A DNA stretch of 64,000 bases from Uruburuella testudinis (GTDB lineage: Bacteria > Pseudomonadota > Gammaproteobacteria > Burkholderiales > Neisseriaceae): assembly GCF_022870865.1 (NCBI RefSeq), contig NZ_CP091508.1, positions 2,480,001-2,544,000 on the forward strand, in the 5' to 3' direction. A model generated the notes under the pieces. The model was given only the letters and a program-made list of their open reading frames with translations, made no database searches and had not been told where the DNA came from. Below, piece after piece: positions 8,253 to 16,548 of the stretch. The first letter of the stretch is position 1; every line of letters starts with the position of its first letter. Made by a program: the position numbers and the translations under genes.

Positions 8253-9926
8253 TTAACGCGTAACCGGCTTGTAGCGAATCCGTTTCGGCTGTGCGCCCTC
8301 TTCGCCCAAACGGCGTTTTTTATCGGCTTCGTATTCCTGATAGTTGCCGTCGAAAAATACCCATTTCGAGTCGCCTTCCGCCGCCAGAATGTGGGTAGCG
8401 ATGCGGTCGAGAAACCAGCGGTCGTGCGAAATCACCATCACGCTGCCGGCGAATTCGAGCAAGGCATCTTCGAGTGCACGCAGCGTTTCCACGTCCAAAT
8501 CGTTAGACGGTTCGTCCAACAGCAACACATTGCCGCCGGCGAGCAGGGTTTTGGCCAAATGCAAGCGGCCGCGTTCGCCGCCGGAAAGGTTGCCGGCGAT
8601 TTTGCTCTGGTCGCTGCCCTTGAAATTGAAGCGGCCGAGATAAGCGCGCGCCGGGATTTCAAACTGCCCTACCTGCAAAATGTCGCGGCCTTCGGCAATA
8701 TTGTCAAACACGGTTTTGTCGTTTTTCAAACCGTCGCGGCTTTGATCAATCAGCGACATTTTCACGGTTTGGCCGATGGCCACTTCACCGCTGTCGGGCT
8801 GCTCTTTACCGGCAATCATTTTAAACAGCGTCGATTTACCGGCGCCGTTGGGGCCGATGATGCCGACAATCGCACCGGGCGGCACTTTGAAGCTCAAGTC
8901 GTCAATCAGCAGCTTGTCGCCAAACGATTTGCTCACATTGGCAAACTCAATCACTTCATTGCCCAAACGCTCGGCCACGGGGATAAAGATTTCCTGCGTT
9001 TCGTTGCGCTTTTGGTATTCGTAGTTGCTCATTTCTTCAAAGCGCGCCAAACGGGCTTTCGATTTGGCCTGACGGCCTTTGGCGTTTTGGCGCACCCATT
9101 CCAGCTCCTGCTTCATGGCCTTGATGCGGGCGGCTTCAGATTTTGATTCCTGCGCCAAACGTTGCTCTTTCTGCTCCAGCCAGGAAGAATAATTGCCTTT
9201 CCACGGAATGCCGTGGCCGCGGTCGAGCTCCAAAATCCATTCGGCAGCGTTATCCAAAAAATAACGGTCATGCGTTACCGCCACCACGGTGCCGGGAAAG
9301 CGCACCAGAAATTGCTCCAGCCACTCCACCGATTCGGCGTCTAAGTGGTTGGTCGGCTCGTCGAGCAGCAGCATATCAGGCTTGCTCAACAGCAGTTTGC
9401 ACAAGGCCACGCGGCGTTTTTCGCCGCCGGAAAGATGACCGATTTTGGCATCCCAATCGGGCAGGCGCAGCGCATCGGCGGCGATTTCCAGCTCGTGTTC
9501 CGCACCGCCGCCGGTGCTCGAACCGGCCGCAATAATGGCTTCCAATTTGCCTTGTTCTTCGGCCAGCGCATCAAAATCGGCATCGGCTTCGGCATAAAGG
9601 GCATACACTTCTTCCAGCCGTTTTTGCGCGGCGGCCACTTCGCCCAAACCGCTTTCCACTTCTTCGCGCACGGTTTTTTCAGGATCAAGTTGCGGCTCTT
9701 GCGGCAGATAGCCGATATTGATGCCGCTCATCGGCACGGCTTCGCCTTCAAATTCTTTGTCCACACCCGCCATAATGCGCAACACGGTGGATTTGCCGGC
9801 GCCGTTCAAGCCCAAAAGGCCGATTTTGGCACCGGGAAAAAAGGAGAGGGAAATGTCTTTAATAATGGTTTTTTGCGGCGGCACCACTTTGCTCACGCGC
9901 AGCATGGAATAAACGTATTGGCTCAT
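8253..9926 (-). CDS. ettA: Energy-dependent translational throttle protein EttA (ABC-F)
   Basis: 557 aa, the usual EttA length. Two ABC domains without membrane segments: Walker A GLNGAGKST (about 38) and GPNGAGKST (about 358); signatures LSGGEKRRV and LSGGERGRL; Walker B LLLDEPTNHLD and LLLDEPSNDLD. Between them lie the arm and the basic linker (VRQNAKGRQAKSKARLARFEEM) that contacts the ribosomal E site and P-site tRNA. EttA senses the ATP/ADP ratio and gates entry into the elongation cycle. It is monocistronic; the start MSQYVYSMLRVSKVVPP matches the family. Confidence 0.97.
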   Translation of the reverse strand: MSQYVYSMLRVSKVVPPQKTIIKDISLSFFPGAKIGLLGLNGAGKSTVLRIMAGVDKEFEGEAVPMSGINIGYLPQEPQLDPEKTVREEVESGLGEVAAAQKRLEEVYALYAEADADFDALAEEQGKLEAIIAAGSSTGGGAEHELEIAADALRLPDWDAKIGHLSGGEKRRVALCKLLLSKPDMLLLDEPTNHLDAESVEWLEQFLVRFPGTVVAVTHDRYFLDNAAEWILELDRGHGIPWKGNYSSWLEQKEQRLAQESKSEAARIKAMKQELEWVRQNAKGRQAKSKARLARFEEMSNYEYQKRNETQEIFIPVAERLGNEVIEFANVSKSFGDKLLIDDLSFKVPPGAIVGIIGPNGAGKSTLFKMIAGKEQPDSGEVAIGQTVKMSLIDQSRDGLKNDKTVFDNIAEGRDILQVGQFEIPARAYLGRFNFKGSDQSKIAGNLSGGERGRLHLAKTLLAGGNVLLLDEPSNDLDVETLRALEDALLEFAGSVMVISHDRWFLDRIATHILAAEGDSKWVFFDGNYQEYEADKKRRLGEEGAQPKRIRYKPVTR

Positions 9927-9955
9927 AATTTTCTCGTTGGGGGTTGCGATAGCGT

Positions 9956-10090
9956 TTCAGACGGCCTCAGGAAACAAACGTGTTTGCAGGCCGTCTGAAA
10001 ATCAAAAACAATCGCCTTATTCTAACCGAAGGCACTTGAATCACCAAACGAATCAGGCCGTCTGAAAAAACTATATTTTCAGACGGCCTG
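9956..10090 (-). terminator. Two DUS-pair hairpins upstream of ettA
   Basis: 9956-10001 (TTCAGACGGCCT ... AGGCCGTCTGAAAA) and 10054-10090 (AGGCCGTCTGAAAA ... TTTTCAGACGGCCT) are two inverted uptake-sequence pairs 52 bp apart. They lie downstream of the minus-strand gene at 10291 and can end its transcript before ettA. The orientation is symmetric, so they may work both ways. Confidence 0.6.
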
Positions 10091-10102
10091 ATAATCAACC
10101 GA

Positions 10103-10200
10103 TTAGATTCGGCAGTTTTAATCCTAAAAATTCATTTCTTTTTTAAAATAATTCGATTGATTTAAACAATGCAGTTATTTAATTGCCGTCTCTATACATT
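10103..10200 (+). repeat. AT-rich dispersed repeat (third family), copy 1
   Basis: AGATTCGGCAGTTTTAATCC, then ATTCATTTCTTTTTTAAA, CGATTGATTTAAA and GCAGTTATTTAATTGCCG occur in the same order at 53440-53540 on the other strand with about 20% differences and small indels. There is no coding potential. Confidence 0.6.
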
Positions 10201-10290
10201 ACGCCATGCCGCCGTGGGCGGAACCTATGCTGCTGTTTTCGGTTTGCAGAGGCGGTTTGTTTTCAGACGGCAATTCTTGGTTTGCCGATA

Positions 10291-10617
10291 TTATTGGGAT
10301 GCCGCGGCCTGCTGCGCTTGTTTTTCCTGCTCGCGTTTTTGCTGTTCGCGCTTTTGCTGTTCGCGCACCAGCCGTTTGCTCTCGCGGGTGCGGCGGCTTT
10401 TTTCCAAATGATCGGCAATTTTCTTGTTGATGCTGCGGGCGCCGGCCAATTGCAATGGCGCCTCTCCGGCAGGCTGCAACGTCATGGATGAAGTGTGGCG
10501 TTCAAACGTTTGAGCCCAATCAGTCGGCGCCGGCCTCTCGGGTGCCATCGCTGCTGCCGGCCAAGCCGTTAATGCTGCCGATAATGCGAAAGAAATCAAA
10601 AAAATCCGACGGTTCAT
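10291..10617 (-). CDS. Small secreted protein with basic Gln/Lys/Arg/Glu tail, unknown function
   Basis: 108 aa from ATG 10615-10617, with AGGAGG 5 bases upstream; a longer frame start (10644) lacks a ribosome site. Signal peptide 1-24 (MNRRIFLISFALSAALTAWP, AAA cut). The C-terminal third is an uninterrupted charged helix with the near repeat QKREQQKREQEKQ. I do not recognise the family. The periplasmic location and charged coil suggest a structural or binding role, but nothing more can be said. Confidence 0.7.
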   Translation of the reverse strand: MNRRIFLISFALSAALTAWPAAAMAPERPAPTDWAQTFERHTSSMTLQPAGEAPLQLAGARSINKKIADHLEKSRRTRESKRLVREQQKREQQKREQEKQAQQAAASQ

Positions 10618-10781
10618 GACGGCCTCCTTATGCGTTGAATACATTCATGTGTGTATACACAGTTTGCCTTTCTGCCTGCCGTTTGTACAGATACCGGCTT
10701 GGAAATTTTGCCGCAATCTGATTTTTCTCAAATTTGTTTGTGGCGTAAATGCCATATTATAAAGATGGCACACGTTATCTA
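10618..10781. other. Upstream region of the 10291 gene
   Basis: Contains ATGTGTGTATACACAG, a short palindrome at about 10650 close to the start, which could be an operator, and otherwise AT-rich sequence without a gene. Confidence 0.3.
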
Positions 10782-10937
10782 GGGTGTCCTGACAATTCAT
10801 ATATCATCATCTTTTTTGTGCTAAAAGCACATCTGCTGCGTTAAAAAGCCTCGCAAGATGGCCAATCTTACTGCGTTTTTTGCCTGACCTCTGCACGTTC
10901 AGAAACAAAAATCCCCAAACGACGTATCAAGACACCC
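10782..10937 (-). mobile_element. MITE copy 2, chimeric arms, decayed right end
   Basis: Left TA at 10780-10781 then GGGTGTCCTGACAATTCATA (type B arm). The core is inverted relative to copy 1. The right half (GTTCAGAAACAAAAATCCCC) is a type A arm. It ends GACACCC followed by AG instead of TA, so the right duplication is lost where a DUS begins. 156 bp. Confidence 0.75.
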
Positions 10938-10967
10938 AGGCCGTCTGAAAACCATTTCAGACGGCCT
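10938..10967. terminator. DUS inverted pair
   Basis: AGGCCGTCTGAAAACCATTT then CAGACGGCCT, a 12-bp stem directly abutting the MITE end. Confidence 0.55.
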
Positions 10968-11063
10968 GAATCAGGATATTTTACAGCCGTTATCCGTGCG
11001 TCAATGCAGGCGGATTTTGGGTAAACATTCAGCCTGGCCGATTAGGTGGTTTTTATATCCATT

Positions 11064-11093
11064 CAAAAAAACCTGCCCGAAGGCAGGTTTTTC
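11064..11093 (-). terminator. Intrinsic terminator of the 11115 gene
   Basis: On the minus strand AACCTGCC-TTCG-GGCAGGTT is followed by seven T residues. The stable UUCG tetraloop makes this a strong terminator. Confidence 0.9.
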
Positions 11094-11114
11094 AGAGCAG
11101 TTAATTTATCAGCC

Positions 11115-11342
11115 TTATCGGGCGCTGCCGGCAGGGGCTTGCCCGGCGGGCACTTGCACGCCTGAAGCATCAGCAGGGGCGGAAGCATCGGCTGTCGGTG
11201 CGCTGGCAGCGGTGGTGGTTACGGGTTGGGTGCTGATTACTTGTTCTTCAATTTGGTCGACCGGCGCTTGGGAAGCGGGGGCTGCCATGGCGGCGGCAGA
11301 CAACAGAGCGGCAGATACCAATACGGCAAATTTTTTCATCAT
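11115..11342 (-). CDS. Small Ala/Pro/Ser-rich secreted protein, unknown function
   Basis: 75 aa. Signal peptide 1-20 (MMKKFAVLVSAALLSAAAMA, cut AMA-A). The mature 55 residues are low complexity, rich in Ala, Pro, Ser and Thr (PTADASAPADASG), and nearly uncharged. It has a good ribosome site (GAAGAGG) and its own terminator, so it is probably expressed. The family is not recognised; similar short Ala/Pro-rich exported peptides are common in commensal Neisseria (general impression, not checked). Confidence 0.7.
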   Translation of the reverse strand: MMKKFAVLVSAALLSAAAMAAPASQAPVDQIEEQVISTQPVTTTAASAPTADASAPADASGVQVPAGQAPAGSAR

Positions 11343-11604
11343 TCAATCCTCTTCTTCAGGTTTAACAAAACATCGTTGTTTGCATGGTGCGTATTACAAA
11401 TCAAAATCACAACAGCACAGCCAACATGTTACTTTGAGAAACCAGATGCCATAAAAAGTTCAAATTTATTTTTTCTGCCCCCATCCTCTGCTTTTCAGAC
11501 GGCCTGTCGAAACCGCAACCGCAGGACGTCTGAACAACCCTTCACAAAATCAGTCTACCGATCCTCCGATCCTCACTTTTGTAAATGGGCATGAAAACCC
11601 GGCA

Positions 11605-12417
11605 TCAGCCCAACGACACCATTTCAATCTGCTCCATACTGCGGCCGAGAAAGCGCTCGCCGATGGTGCGGAAACGCAACGGGATATCGCTGACATAAAA
11701 ACGGTAATCGGGCGCAGGGTTAGCGGCATTGAGCAAATCGGCCGCCGCCAGCGCTTGTGCGGCGGCTTCTGCGGTGGTAATGGCAGAATCGACCAAGGCC
11801 AGCCCCGGCGCTTCTTGGCGCAGCAGCGGCTTGAGCAGCGGATAGTGGGTGCAGCCCAATACCAGTGTGTCGATATCATCGGCCAGCAGCGGTTTCAAAT
11901 ATTCGCGGGCGGTCAGGCGGGTCACTTCGTGGTCAAGCCAGCCTTCTTCCACCAGCGGCACCAGCAGCGGGCAGGCCTGCGACTGCACACGGGCATCAGG
12001 GCGGCGGCTGTGTATGGCGCGCGCATAAGCATTGCTGTTGACCGTGGTGCTGGTGGCGATGATGCCGATGTGGCCGTTGCGCGTGGTTTGCAATGCCGCT
12101 TCGGCGCCGGCGGTAATCACATCCAATACCGGCATATTGCCCGCCATCGCGCGCACTTTCTGCCCCGCAACGGCGGCAATGGTGTTGCAGGCAATCACCA
12201 GCGCTTTCACTTCGTTTTGCAGTAAAAAATCCACGATCTGGGCGGTAAAGGTTTCGATGGTGGCGCGTGATTTCACGCCGTAGGGCACGCGGGCGGTGTC
12301 GCCGAAATAAATAATGTTTTCCATCGGCAGCCGCTCCATCAGCGCGCGCACATTGGTCAGCCCGCCTACCCCCGAATCGAATACGCCGATAGGGCGCTGT
12401 TTGATATTGCTCATCAT
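11605..12417 (-). CDS. murI: Glutamate racemase
   Basis: 270 aa from ATG 12415-12417 (MMSNIKQRPIGVFDSGVGG). It converts L- to D-glutamate for peptidoglycan. Catalytic residues are visible: Asp14 in FDSGVGGL, Cys77 in IACNTIAA and Cys189 in LGCTHYPLL, plus the YFGDTARVPYG block. An upstream in-frame ATG (12450) would add 11 residues not seen in the family. It is divergent from tsaE, so two envelope-related transcripts start here. Confidence 0.95.
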   Translation of the reverse strand: MMSNIKQRPIGVFDSGVGGLTNVRALMERLPMENIIYFGDTARVPYGVKSRATIETFTAQIVDFLLQNEVKALVIACNTIAAVAGQKVRAMAGNMPVLDVITAGAEAALQTTRNGHIGIIATSTTVNSNAYARAIHSRRPDARVQSQACPLLVPLVEEGWLDHEVTRLTAREYLKPLLADDIDTLVLGCTHYPLLKPLLRQEAPGLALVDSAITTAEAAAQALAAADLLNAANPAPDYRFYVSDIPLRFRTIGERFLGRSMEQIEMVSLG

Positions 12418-12678
12418 GGTTTGATTTTTTATCCGTATGATGTTGAACACAAGCCCCGAACAACGGGCGCAATGGTGTGATTGTACACCCTTTCAGACGG
12501 CCTGAAGCAGGATTGCAAAGCCGCTTCAGCTGGCCGCAACATAAGGGCTGCAAACGGTTTCATCGCAAATTTCAACCGCTTTACACGTTATTTTAATGTA
12601 ATTTATCAATTCGTAAGGTTTGCAAAGCGTTTGAATTACCGCATAATTAAAGTTTGCAATTTTCCATCAAGGTCACAC

Positions 12679-13146
12679 ATGAGCCGCAGCGCGCCGATTT
12701 CCCGTTTTCTGCCCGACGAAGCCGCCACCTTGGCGCTGGGCGGCAGCTGGGCGGCCTCGCTGGCTGCACCGCTGGTGGTGTATCTGCACGGAGATTTGGG
12801 CGCCGGCAAAACCACGTTTACACGCGGCCTGCTGCGCGGGCTCGGGCATAACGGTGCGGTTAAAAGCCCCACGTATGCGCTGGTGGAATCTTATCCGCTG
12901 GCCGCTTTTACCTTGCATCATTTCGATCTCTACCGTTTCAGCAGCCCCGAAGAATGGCAAGATGCCGGTTTGGATGATTTATTCGGCCGCAGCGTCTGCC
13001 TGATCGAATGGCCGCAGCTGGGCGGAGAATTTGTGCCCGCCGCCGACATCACCGTGCAACTGGAAAACGCCGAAGCCGGCAGAATGTGCACCTTAACCGC
13101 CCACACTCCACAAGGCCAGAAAAGTTTAGAAGCATGGTTAAATTAA
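12679..13146 (+). CDS. tsaE: tRNA threonylcarbamoyladenosine biosynthesis ATPase TsaE
   Basis: 155 aa from ATG 12679, preceded by AAGG; the frame is open further upstream but non-homologous. P-loop GDLGAGKTT at 38-46, then SPTYALVESY and LHHFDLYRF, with LIEWPQLGG near the end, all TsaE hallmarks. It works with TsaB and TsaD to make t6A37 in ANN-decoding tRNAs. The last 13 bases overlap the start of amiC, a pairing found in many proteobacteria (yjeE-ami). Confidence 0.95.
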   Translation: MSRSAPISRFLPDEAATLALGGSWAASLAAPLVVYLHGDLGAGKTTFTRGLLRGLGHNGAVKSPTYALVESYPLAAFTLHHFDLYRFSSPEEWQDAGLDDLFGRSVCLIEWPQLGGEFVPAADITVQLENAEAGRMCTLTAHTPQGQKSLEAWLN

Positions 13147-14423
13147 CCCGTCGCCAAATCGTCCGTCATGCCGCCGTCGGCCTGTTGTTCACCATTACCC
13201 CTGTGGCCGCCCTCGCCAAAGCCGCGCAGCAATTCGTGGCCGTGCGCATCTGGCCGGCCAACGCCTATACCCGCATCACGCTCGAAGCCGCGCAGGCCAT
13301 GAAATACAAGCATTTCACACTCGACAACCCGGCGCGGCTGGTGGTCGACATCGAAGGCGCCACACTCAACAATGTGCTGCAAACCATCGCCGCCAAGGTG
13401 CAGCGCAACGACCCCTATATCGCCAATATCCGTGTCGGCCAAAACACCGCCACCACCGTGCGTGTGGTCATCGATTTGAAACAGGCGATTAACCCGCAAG
13501 TGTTTACACTGGCGCCGGTGGCCAATTTCCGCAACCGCCTGGTTATCGACCTCTACCCTTCGGCCGCCACCGCGCTCGCTGCCGAAGCCGACGACCCGCT
13601 GATGGCGCTGCTCAACGACTATTCCAAAGGCAAAATCCGCAGCGACGGCACCAGCAACAACGGCGCCGTGCCGCCGGTCAAAGAGCGTGCGCCGGCGATT
13701 GTCGACACCCCCTCGCCCTCACGCCCGCTGCACCGCAAACCGATTATCGTGCTCGACCCCGGCCACGGCGGTGAAGACCCGGGCGCCATCGGCCCCAGCG
13801 GCCTGCGCGAAAAAAATGTGGTGCTGGCCATCGCCCGCGAAACCAAAAAGCGCCTCGATGCCATGGGCTACAAAACCTATATGACCCGCAACGAAGATGT
13901 GTTTATTCCGTTGGGCGTGCGCGTGGCCAAAGCCCGCTCGCTCAAGGCCGACCTGTTTATTTCGATTCATGCCGACTCATTCACCAGCCCCAGCGCGCGC
14001 GGCACCGGCGTTTATGCCCTCAGCACCCGCGGCGCCACCAGCGCGGCCGCCCGCTTTTTGGAGCAAACCCAAAACAATGCCGACTTAATCGGCGGCGTGC
14101 AGAAAGTCGGCAATAAAAATGTAGACAGCACCTTATTTGACATGACCCAAACCGCCACCATCAAAGACAGCCTGGTGCTCGGCCGCAATGTATTGAATGA
14201 ATTGGGCAAACTCAACAAACTGCACAAAGGCCATGTCGACCAGGCCAACTTTGCCGTGTTGCGTGCGCCCGATATTCCGTCTATTTTGGTGGAAACGGCC
14301 TTTTTATCCAACCCCACCGAAGAAAAACTGCTGGCCAGCAGCTCGTTCCGGCAACGCAGCGCCGCCGCCATTGCCAACGGTGTGAAAGCCTATCTGAGCA
14401 AAGCCGTGTTGGCGCGCCGATAA
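13134..14423 (+). CDS. amiC: N-acetylmuramoyl-L-alanine amidase AmiC
   Basis: 429 aa from ATG 13134, overlapping tsaE by 13 bp. The N terminus has a twin-arginine-type signal (TRRQIVRHAAVGLLFTITPV), consistent with Tat export of AmiC. AMIN domain about 33-145 (septal targeting). Amidase_3 domain about 202-425 with zinc ligands His211 (DPGHGGEDPG), Glu226 (GLREKNV) and His279 (ISIHADSF), and catalytic Glu in ILVETAFLSNP. It cleaves the amide bond between MurNAc and the stem peptide to split the septum; in gonococci it releases peptidoglycan fragments and separates cells. Confidence 0.96.
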   Translation: MVKLTRRQIVRHAAVGLLFTITPVAALAKAAQQFVAVRIWPANAYTRITLEAAQAMKYKHFTLDNPARLVVDIEGATLNNVLQTIAAKVQRNDPYIANIRVGQNTATTVRVVIDLKQAINPQVFTLAPVANFRNRLVIDLYPSAATALAAEADDPLMALLNDYSKGKIRSDGTSNNGAVPPVKERAPAIVDTPSPSRPLHRKPIIVLDPGHGGEDPGAIGPSGLREKNVVLAIARETKKRLDAMGYKTYMTRNEDVFIPLGVRVAKARSLKADLFISIHADSFTSPSARGTGVYALSTRGATSAAARFLEQTQNNADLIGGVQKVGNKNVDSTLFDMTQTATIKDSLVLGRNVLNELGKLNKLHKGHVDQANFAVLRAPDIPSILVETAFLSNPTEEKLLASSSFRQRSAAAIANGVKAYLSKAVLARR

Positions 14424-14431
14424 CTCCATCA

Positions 14432-14534
14432 TACCCATTTATAAAAGTCAGCTAACAAGGCGGCTCGCCTTGCCGTACTACCTTGCACAGTCTTCGGCGC
14501 GCCGCCTTGTTAGCTGACTTTTATAAATGGGTAT
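14432..14534. repeat. Second-family repeat, near-perfect palindrome
   Basis: ATACCCATTTATAAAAGTCA leads a left arm that reads on to GCTAACAAGGCGGC. The right arm is its exact inverse (34 bp each, 14432-14465 and 14501-14534), separated by about 35 bp. It lies 8 bp after the amiC stop, so a transcript would form a very stable hairpin. This is the best-preserved copy of the family. Confidence 0.8.
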
Positions 14535-14554
14535 CATAGCCTTTCATATTCATC

Positions 14555-14585
14555 GAGGCCGTCTGAAAAGCATTCAGACGGCCTC
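14555..14585. terminator. DUS-pair terminator between amiC and rhlE
   Basis: GAGGCCGTCTGAA ... TTCAGACGGCCTC with a short loop, between convergent genes; usable in both directions. Confidence 0.7.
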
Positions 14586-14632
14586 GGTTTTGATGATGAC
14601 AGCAACGGCTGCTTTATTTTAAATACACAGCA

Positions 14633-16057
14633 TCAGGCGCCGAAATTCGGTTGCAGCAATGCGCATTTCTGGCGCTCTCTGCGGCTGCGGCGCGAACGGC
14701 CGGCGATTTTGCCGCATGCGGCCGAAGCATCGTTGCGCTCAGCCTGCCGTTCGCTGCGGGGCTCCCGGTTTTCACGGTTATCGCGGTTTTCATGTTCGGG
14801 GCGGCTTTCGCGGCGGCTGCGTTCACGGGATGCGGGGGCGGCGGATGCAGGCATGGGGGCGGCTTCGGTTGCCGCAACTTCCGGCACAACGCCGCCTTCT
14901 TGCAGCCACCAGCGCGGCTCGAAACCTTCGATGCGCTCTACTTCGATATCGCTGTCAATCAAGGTTTTGATCGATTCAAACATTTTCTGTTCGTATTCGT
15001 CCATCAGCGAAATGGCCACGCCGTCGGCTCCTGCGCGGCCGGTGCGGCCGATGCGGTGCACATAATCTTCGGGCTGGGTGGGCAGCTCATAGTTGATAAC
15101 GAACGGCAGCTCGGCAATATCCAAACCGCGGGCGGCCACATCGGTGGCCACCAGCACCCGCAGCTTGCCTTCTTTGAAAGCGCTCAAGGTTTCCAAGCGG
15201 GTTTGTTGCGATTTGTCGCCGTGGATGGCCTGTGCGGAAATATTGCGGCGCTGCAAATCGCGGTTGACCTGGTCAACGCTTTGCTTGGTTTTGCAAAACA
15301 CAATTACCTGATTCATGTTCAAATCCACAATCAGGCGCTCGAGCAAATTGCGTTTGCGGGCGGTGTCTACCGCAATCACATGCTGTTCGACATTGGCGTT
15401 GGCGGCATTTTGGGCAGCCACTTCCACTTGCTCGGGGTTTTTCATAAAATCTTGCGCCAGCTTGCGGATGGGCGGTGCAAACGTGGCTGAAAACAGCAGC
15501 GTTTGGCGCTGTTTGGGCAGCATTTGCATGATGCTGCGGATGTCGTCGATAAAGCCCATATCCAGCATGCGGTCGGCTTCATCGAGCACCACGATTTCCA
15601 CTTTGCTGAAATTGATGTTTTTCTGCTTAACATGGTCGAGCAGGCGGCCGACCGTGGCGACTACGATTTCGCTGCCGGCGCGCAGGGCTTTGGTTTGCGT
15701 GTCCATATTGACGCCGCCGAACAATACGGTGTGGCGCAGTGGCAGGTTTTTGATGTATGCCTGCACGTTGTGGTCGATTTGATCGGCCAGCTCGCGCGTG
15801 GGCGTGAGCACCAGCATGCGCACGGGGTGCATGGCGGGCGAGGTGCTGGGGGTGGCATAGCGCTTCAGGCGCTCCAGGCTGGGCAGCATAAAGGCGGCGG
15901 TTTTGCCGGTGCCGGTTTGGGCGGCGGCAAGCAAGTCGTGGCCGGCCAGCGCTTTAGGGATGGCGGCAGCCTGAATCGGGGTGGGCGTTTCATAGCCTTG
16001 TTCGGTCAGCGCATCAACAATTTCACTGCCGAGGCCGAGGGATGCAAACGGGTTCAT
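14633..16057 (-). CDS. rhlE: DEAD-box ATP-dependent RNA helicase, RhlE type
   Basis: 474 aa. Q-motif region FASLGLGSEIVDALTEQGYE with PTPIQ, Walker A AQTGTGKT (46-53), VLDEADRMLDMG, SAT motif LLFSATFAPP, VLVATDVAARGLDIA and HRIGRTGRAG. The C-terminal 90 residues are a low-complexity Arg/Glu/Asn tail (RENRDNRENREPRSERQ) typical of RNA-binding extensions. It remodels rRNA or mRNA structure. The first codons match RhlE. Confidence 0.92.
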   Translation of the reverse strand: MNPFASLGLGSEIVDALTEQGYETPTPIQAAAIPKALAGHDLLAAAQTGTGKTAAFMLPSLERLKRYATPSTSPAMHPVRMLVLTPTRELADQIDHNVQAYIKNLPLRHTVLFGGVNMDTQTKALRAGSEIVVATVGRLLDHVKQKNINFSKVEIVVLDEADRMLDMGFIDDIRSIMQMLPKQRQTLLFSATFAPPIRKLAQDFMKNPEQVEVAAQNAANANVEQHVIAVDTARKRNLLERLIVDLNMNQVIVFCKTKQSVDQVNRDLQRRNISAQAIHGDKSQQTRLETLSAFKEGKLRVLVATDVAARGLDIAELPFVINYELPTQPEDYVHRIGRTGRAGADGVAISLMDEYEQKMFESIKTLIDSDIEVERIEGFEPRWWLQEGGVVPEVAATEAAPMPASAAPASRERSRRESRPEHENRDNRENREPRSERQAERNDASAACGKIAGRSRRSRRERQKCALLQPNFGA

Positions 16058-16339
16058 AAGTTGTGTTCTTTCTTTTCAGACGGCCTGTGCTGATGATTAG
16101 AGGCCGCCTGAAACAGGGCAAGGTTCGGGCAGCACGGATTATCGGCGGCTGCCTGCTGATAATAGAAAAGGATGGTTATTATGCCATAAATCGGCGGGCT
16201 TTTCAGAAGCGGTTTGCGATTTGGACAGCGGTTTTGCCGCCGTGAAGAGGCCGTCTGAAACCCATTCGCAAAAGCCAGCCGCCGAGGCGGCGAACCGACA
16301 ATAATACAACCGGCACAGCAAGGCAGGGCGGCGCTCTAG
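16058..16339. other. Intergenic region with repeat fragment
   Basis: No gene. 16254-16300 (GAAACCCATTCGCAAAAGCC then CGAGGCGGCGAACC) is a fragment of the second repeat family next to a lone DUS. Confidence 0.4.
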
Positions 16340-16498
16340 GGTGTCCTGACAATTCAGAATTATTCAGATTTTTTGCGATAAAAGTGCAGATGCCAAGCAA
16401 AAAACGCAGCAAGATTGGGCATCTTGCGAGGCTTTTTAACGCAGCAGATGTGCTTTTAGCACAAAAAAGATGATGATATATGACACATCAGGGCACCC
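16340..16498 (+). mobile_element. MITE copy 3 (arm type B)
   Basis: TA at 16338-16339, then GGGTGTCCTGACAATTC; right end CATCAGGGCACCC. 159 bp. The right duplication has mutated to CA. Confidence 0.8.
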
Positions 16499-16500
16499 CA

Positions 16501-16530
16501 GGGTGTCCTGATGTGTTGATTTATGCATAC
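16501..16530 (+). mobile_element. MITE left-end fragment, tandem to copy 3
   Basis: GGGTGTCCTGATGTGTTGAT begins 2 bp after copy 3 ends; only about 30 bp remain before the 3' end of the GntR gene. It forms an inverted repeat with the end of copy 3 (ACACATCAGGGCACCC / GGGTGTCCTGATGTGT). Confidence 0.6.
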
Positions 16531-16548
16531 AAATACCAACCAAATGCG

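Noticed and set aside
8232..9146. Long plus-strand frame opposite ettA and many similar opposite-strand frames (for example 14651-15490, 22081-23145, 25084-26097)
   Set aside because: Shadow frames of GC-rich genes; the opposite strand carries the full set of family motifs.
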